From NCBI RefSeq assembly GCF_022842375.1, contig NZ_JALHPR010000032.1:1-40948 (forward strand): a DNA stretch of 40,948 bases, given 5' to 3'. Below the pieces are notes generated by a model. It had not been told where the DNA came from and did not search any database. It saw nothing but the letters and a program-made list of their open reading frames with translations. The translations under genes and the position numbers were made by a program. Positions 40,161 to 40,948 of this stretch are shown here, in pieces. Within the stretch, counting starts at the first letter, position 1. Each line of letters begins with the position of its first letter. Source of the stretch: Elioraea sp. Lineage in GTDB: Bacteria > Pseudomonadota > Alphaproteobacteria > Acetobacterales > Acetobacteraceae.

Positions 40161-40948
40161 ACGGGTCGAGCGTCGCGCCGGCAGGGCCGTCGAGCAGCGA
40201 GGCGGCGACCGCTGCGGTCCGATCGCGCAGCGTTGCATGCGCAAATCGATCGAACTTGGCGAGAACCGCCTCCCGCCCCATCGGGGTCGCGGCATCGCCC
40301 GGCACGGCCGAGACCGTTTCGGCCTCGCACATGCCATCCGTGGCCGTGACGGTGAGTGTTGCGCCACGCCCCTCGCGGTCGCCCCAGCCGCGCAACGCCA
40401 CCAGCGCCTCGAGCCGCCGCAGCGTCGGGTCGGCCAGCGCCTCGTCCGTGTAGGCGGCGGGCGAGAGATCGCCCTGCACAAGGGACGCGGCAATCGCCCA
40501 GGAGAGGCTGAACTGCGCGGTGATGGCCGTCGCCGGCGCGCGGTTGCCGGCGTAGGTCAGCGCCTCGCCGTAGGTGTCGAGCGTGATGGCGGTGATCTGC
40601 GCCGGGTCGATCCGCTGCCGCAGCGCGAGTGCCGCGGCGGCGGCGTAGTGCGCGTGCCGCACCCCGGCGAAGGGCTTGATGTAGGCCTCCGCCACCAGCC
40701 AGCGGCCTGACGCTGCCGTCTCTGCCTCGTCCTCCCGGCCGAGCACGACGCGCCGCGCGACGCCGAAACCCTCGGCGGGCGCGTCCATCCCCGCCATCGC
40801 CCCTGCGGCCGCGAGCGCGCCGAGCAGCACGGCATGGCCGGGATAGGTGTTGCGCCCGTCCATCCCGGCCGCGATCGGGGCGTAGAGGCTTGCCGGGATC
40901 TGGCACGCCGCGAGCCGCACCGCGCGGGCCGCCACGGCCGCGTCACCG
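40147..40948 (-). CDS. MmgE/PrpD family protein, C-terminal part (cut by window edge)
   Basis: About 267 codons of a larger protein (family length about 450 aa) remain; the N-terminus is beyond the right edge. Motifs are MDGRNTYPGHAVLLGALAAA, AEAYIKPFAGVRHAHYAAAA (the conserved KP..R..H), ITLDTYGEALTYAGNRAPAT and AQFSLSWAIAASLVQGDLSP. These are shared by 2-methylcitrate dehydratase (PrpD), cis-aconitate decarboxylase and related proteins. The start at an internal GTG would drop the opening, so the reading frame is taken to the edge. No prp genes are nearby, so the exact substrate is unknown. Confidence 0.88.
   Translation of the reverse strand, partial: GDAAVAARAVRLAACQIPASLYAPIAAGMDGRNTYPGHAVLLGALAAAGAMAGMDAPAEGFGVARRVVLGREDEAETAASGRWLVAEAYIKPFAGVRHAHYAAAAALALRQRIDPAQITAITLDTYGEALTYAGNRAPATAITAQFSLSWAIAASLVQGDLSPAAYTDEALADPTLRRLEALVALRGWGDREGRGATLTVTATDGMCEAETVSAVPGDAATPMGREAVLAKFDRFAHATLRDRTAAVAASLLDGPAGATLDPFSGG

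Overview
The window is very GC-rich bacterial DNA packed almost wall to wall with genes. It most likely comes from an alphaproteobacterium, probably near the Acetobacteraceae/Rhodospirillales. Reasons, from gene content and family knowledge: an alphaproteobacterial-type IF-2 N-terminus; the rimP-nusA-ylxR-infB block; a PhaR-regulated polyhydroxyalkanoate (PHA) locus; the argH-small lipoprotein-lysA-TIGR02302 chain; and hisC-tyrA next to metX-metW. No rRNA, tRNA, CRISPR array, phage or insertion sequence was recognised. With the calls below, no gene-free stretch exceeds about 300 bases.

Layout. 1-3177 (minus): translation/transcription operon rimP, nusA, ylxR-L7Ae, infB (cut by the window edge), with a promoter, a 15-bp tandem repeat and a terminator-like hairpin in its leader. 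3388-5164 (plus): an EEP-fold membrane protein and a metallo-beta-lactamase-fold hydrolase. 5345-7872 (minus): an IlvD/Edd sugar-acid dehydratase and a methyltransferase. 7920-10167 (plus): gloB, a GST-like protein, a DUF985 cupin and a DUF3574 lipoprotein. 10127-11921 (minus): two EamA exporters. 12039-13971 (plus): a patatin-like protein and a PEP-CTERM protein. 13953-15502 (minus): an AhpD-like protein and a DUF900 hydrolase.

15593-23700 is a PHA locus: phbB, phbA, a short PHA-synthase-like protein that overlaps a PhaE-like coiled-coil ORF out of frame, and divergent phaR. It is interrupted by an SMP-30 lactonase and by a KAP P-loop NTPase of lower GC that looks acquired.

23844-29578 (minus): TIGR02302/DUF4175 membrane protein, lysA, LptM-like lipoprotein and argH, with two ATGA junctions. 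argH and the divergent tlpA-like gene have overlapping start codons. 34897-40160: DUF1232, tyrA, hisC and chorismate mutase (minus), then metX and metW (plus). These link aromatic amino acid and methionine synthesis. The window ends in a partial MmgE/PrpD gene.

The best candidate for something undescribed is 30188-34740 (minus). It holds a proline-rich 83-aa ORF, a TGC-rich dyad, a 71-aa ORF, a 617-aa helical protein with a hydrophobic hairpin-like stretch followed by a Lys/Asp/Pro repeat, and two tandem-duplicated exported coiled-coil proteins with four conserved cysteines. All three large proteins share an F-W motif in a C-terminal helix. I do not recognise the family; a multi-component helical toxin or envelope assembly is only an inference.
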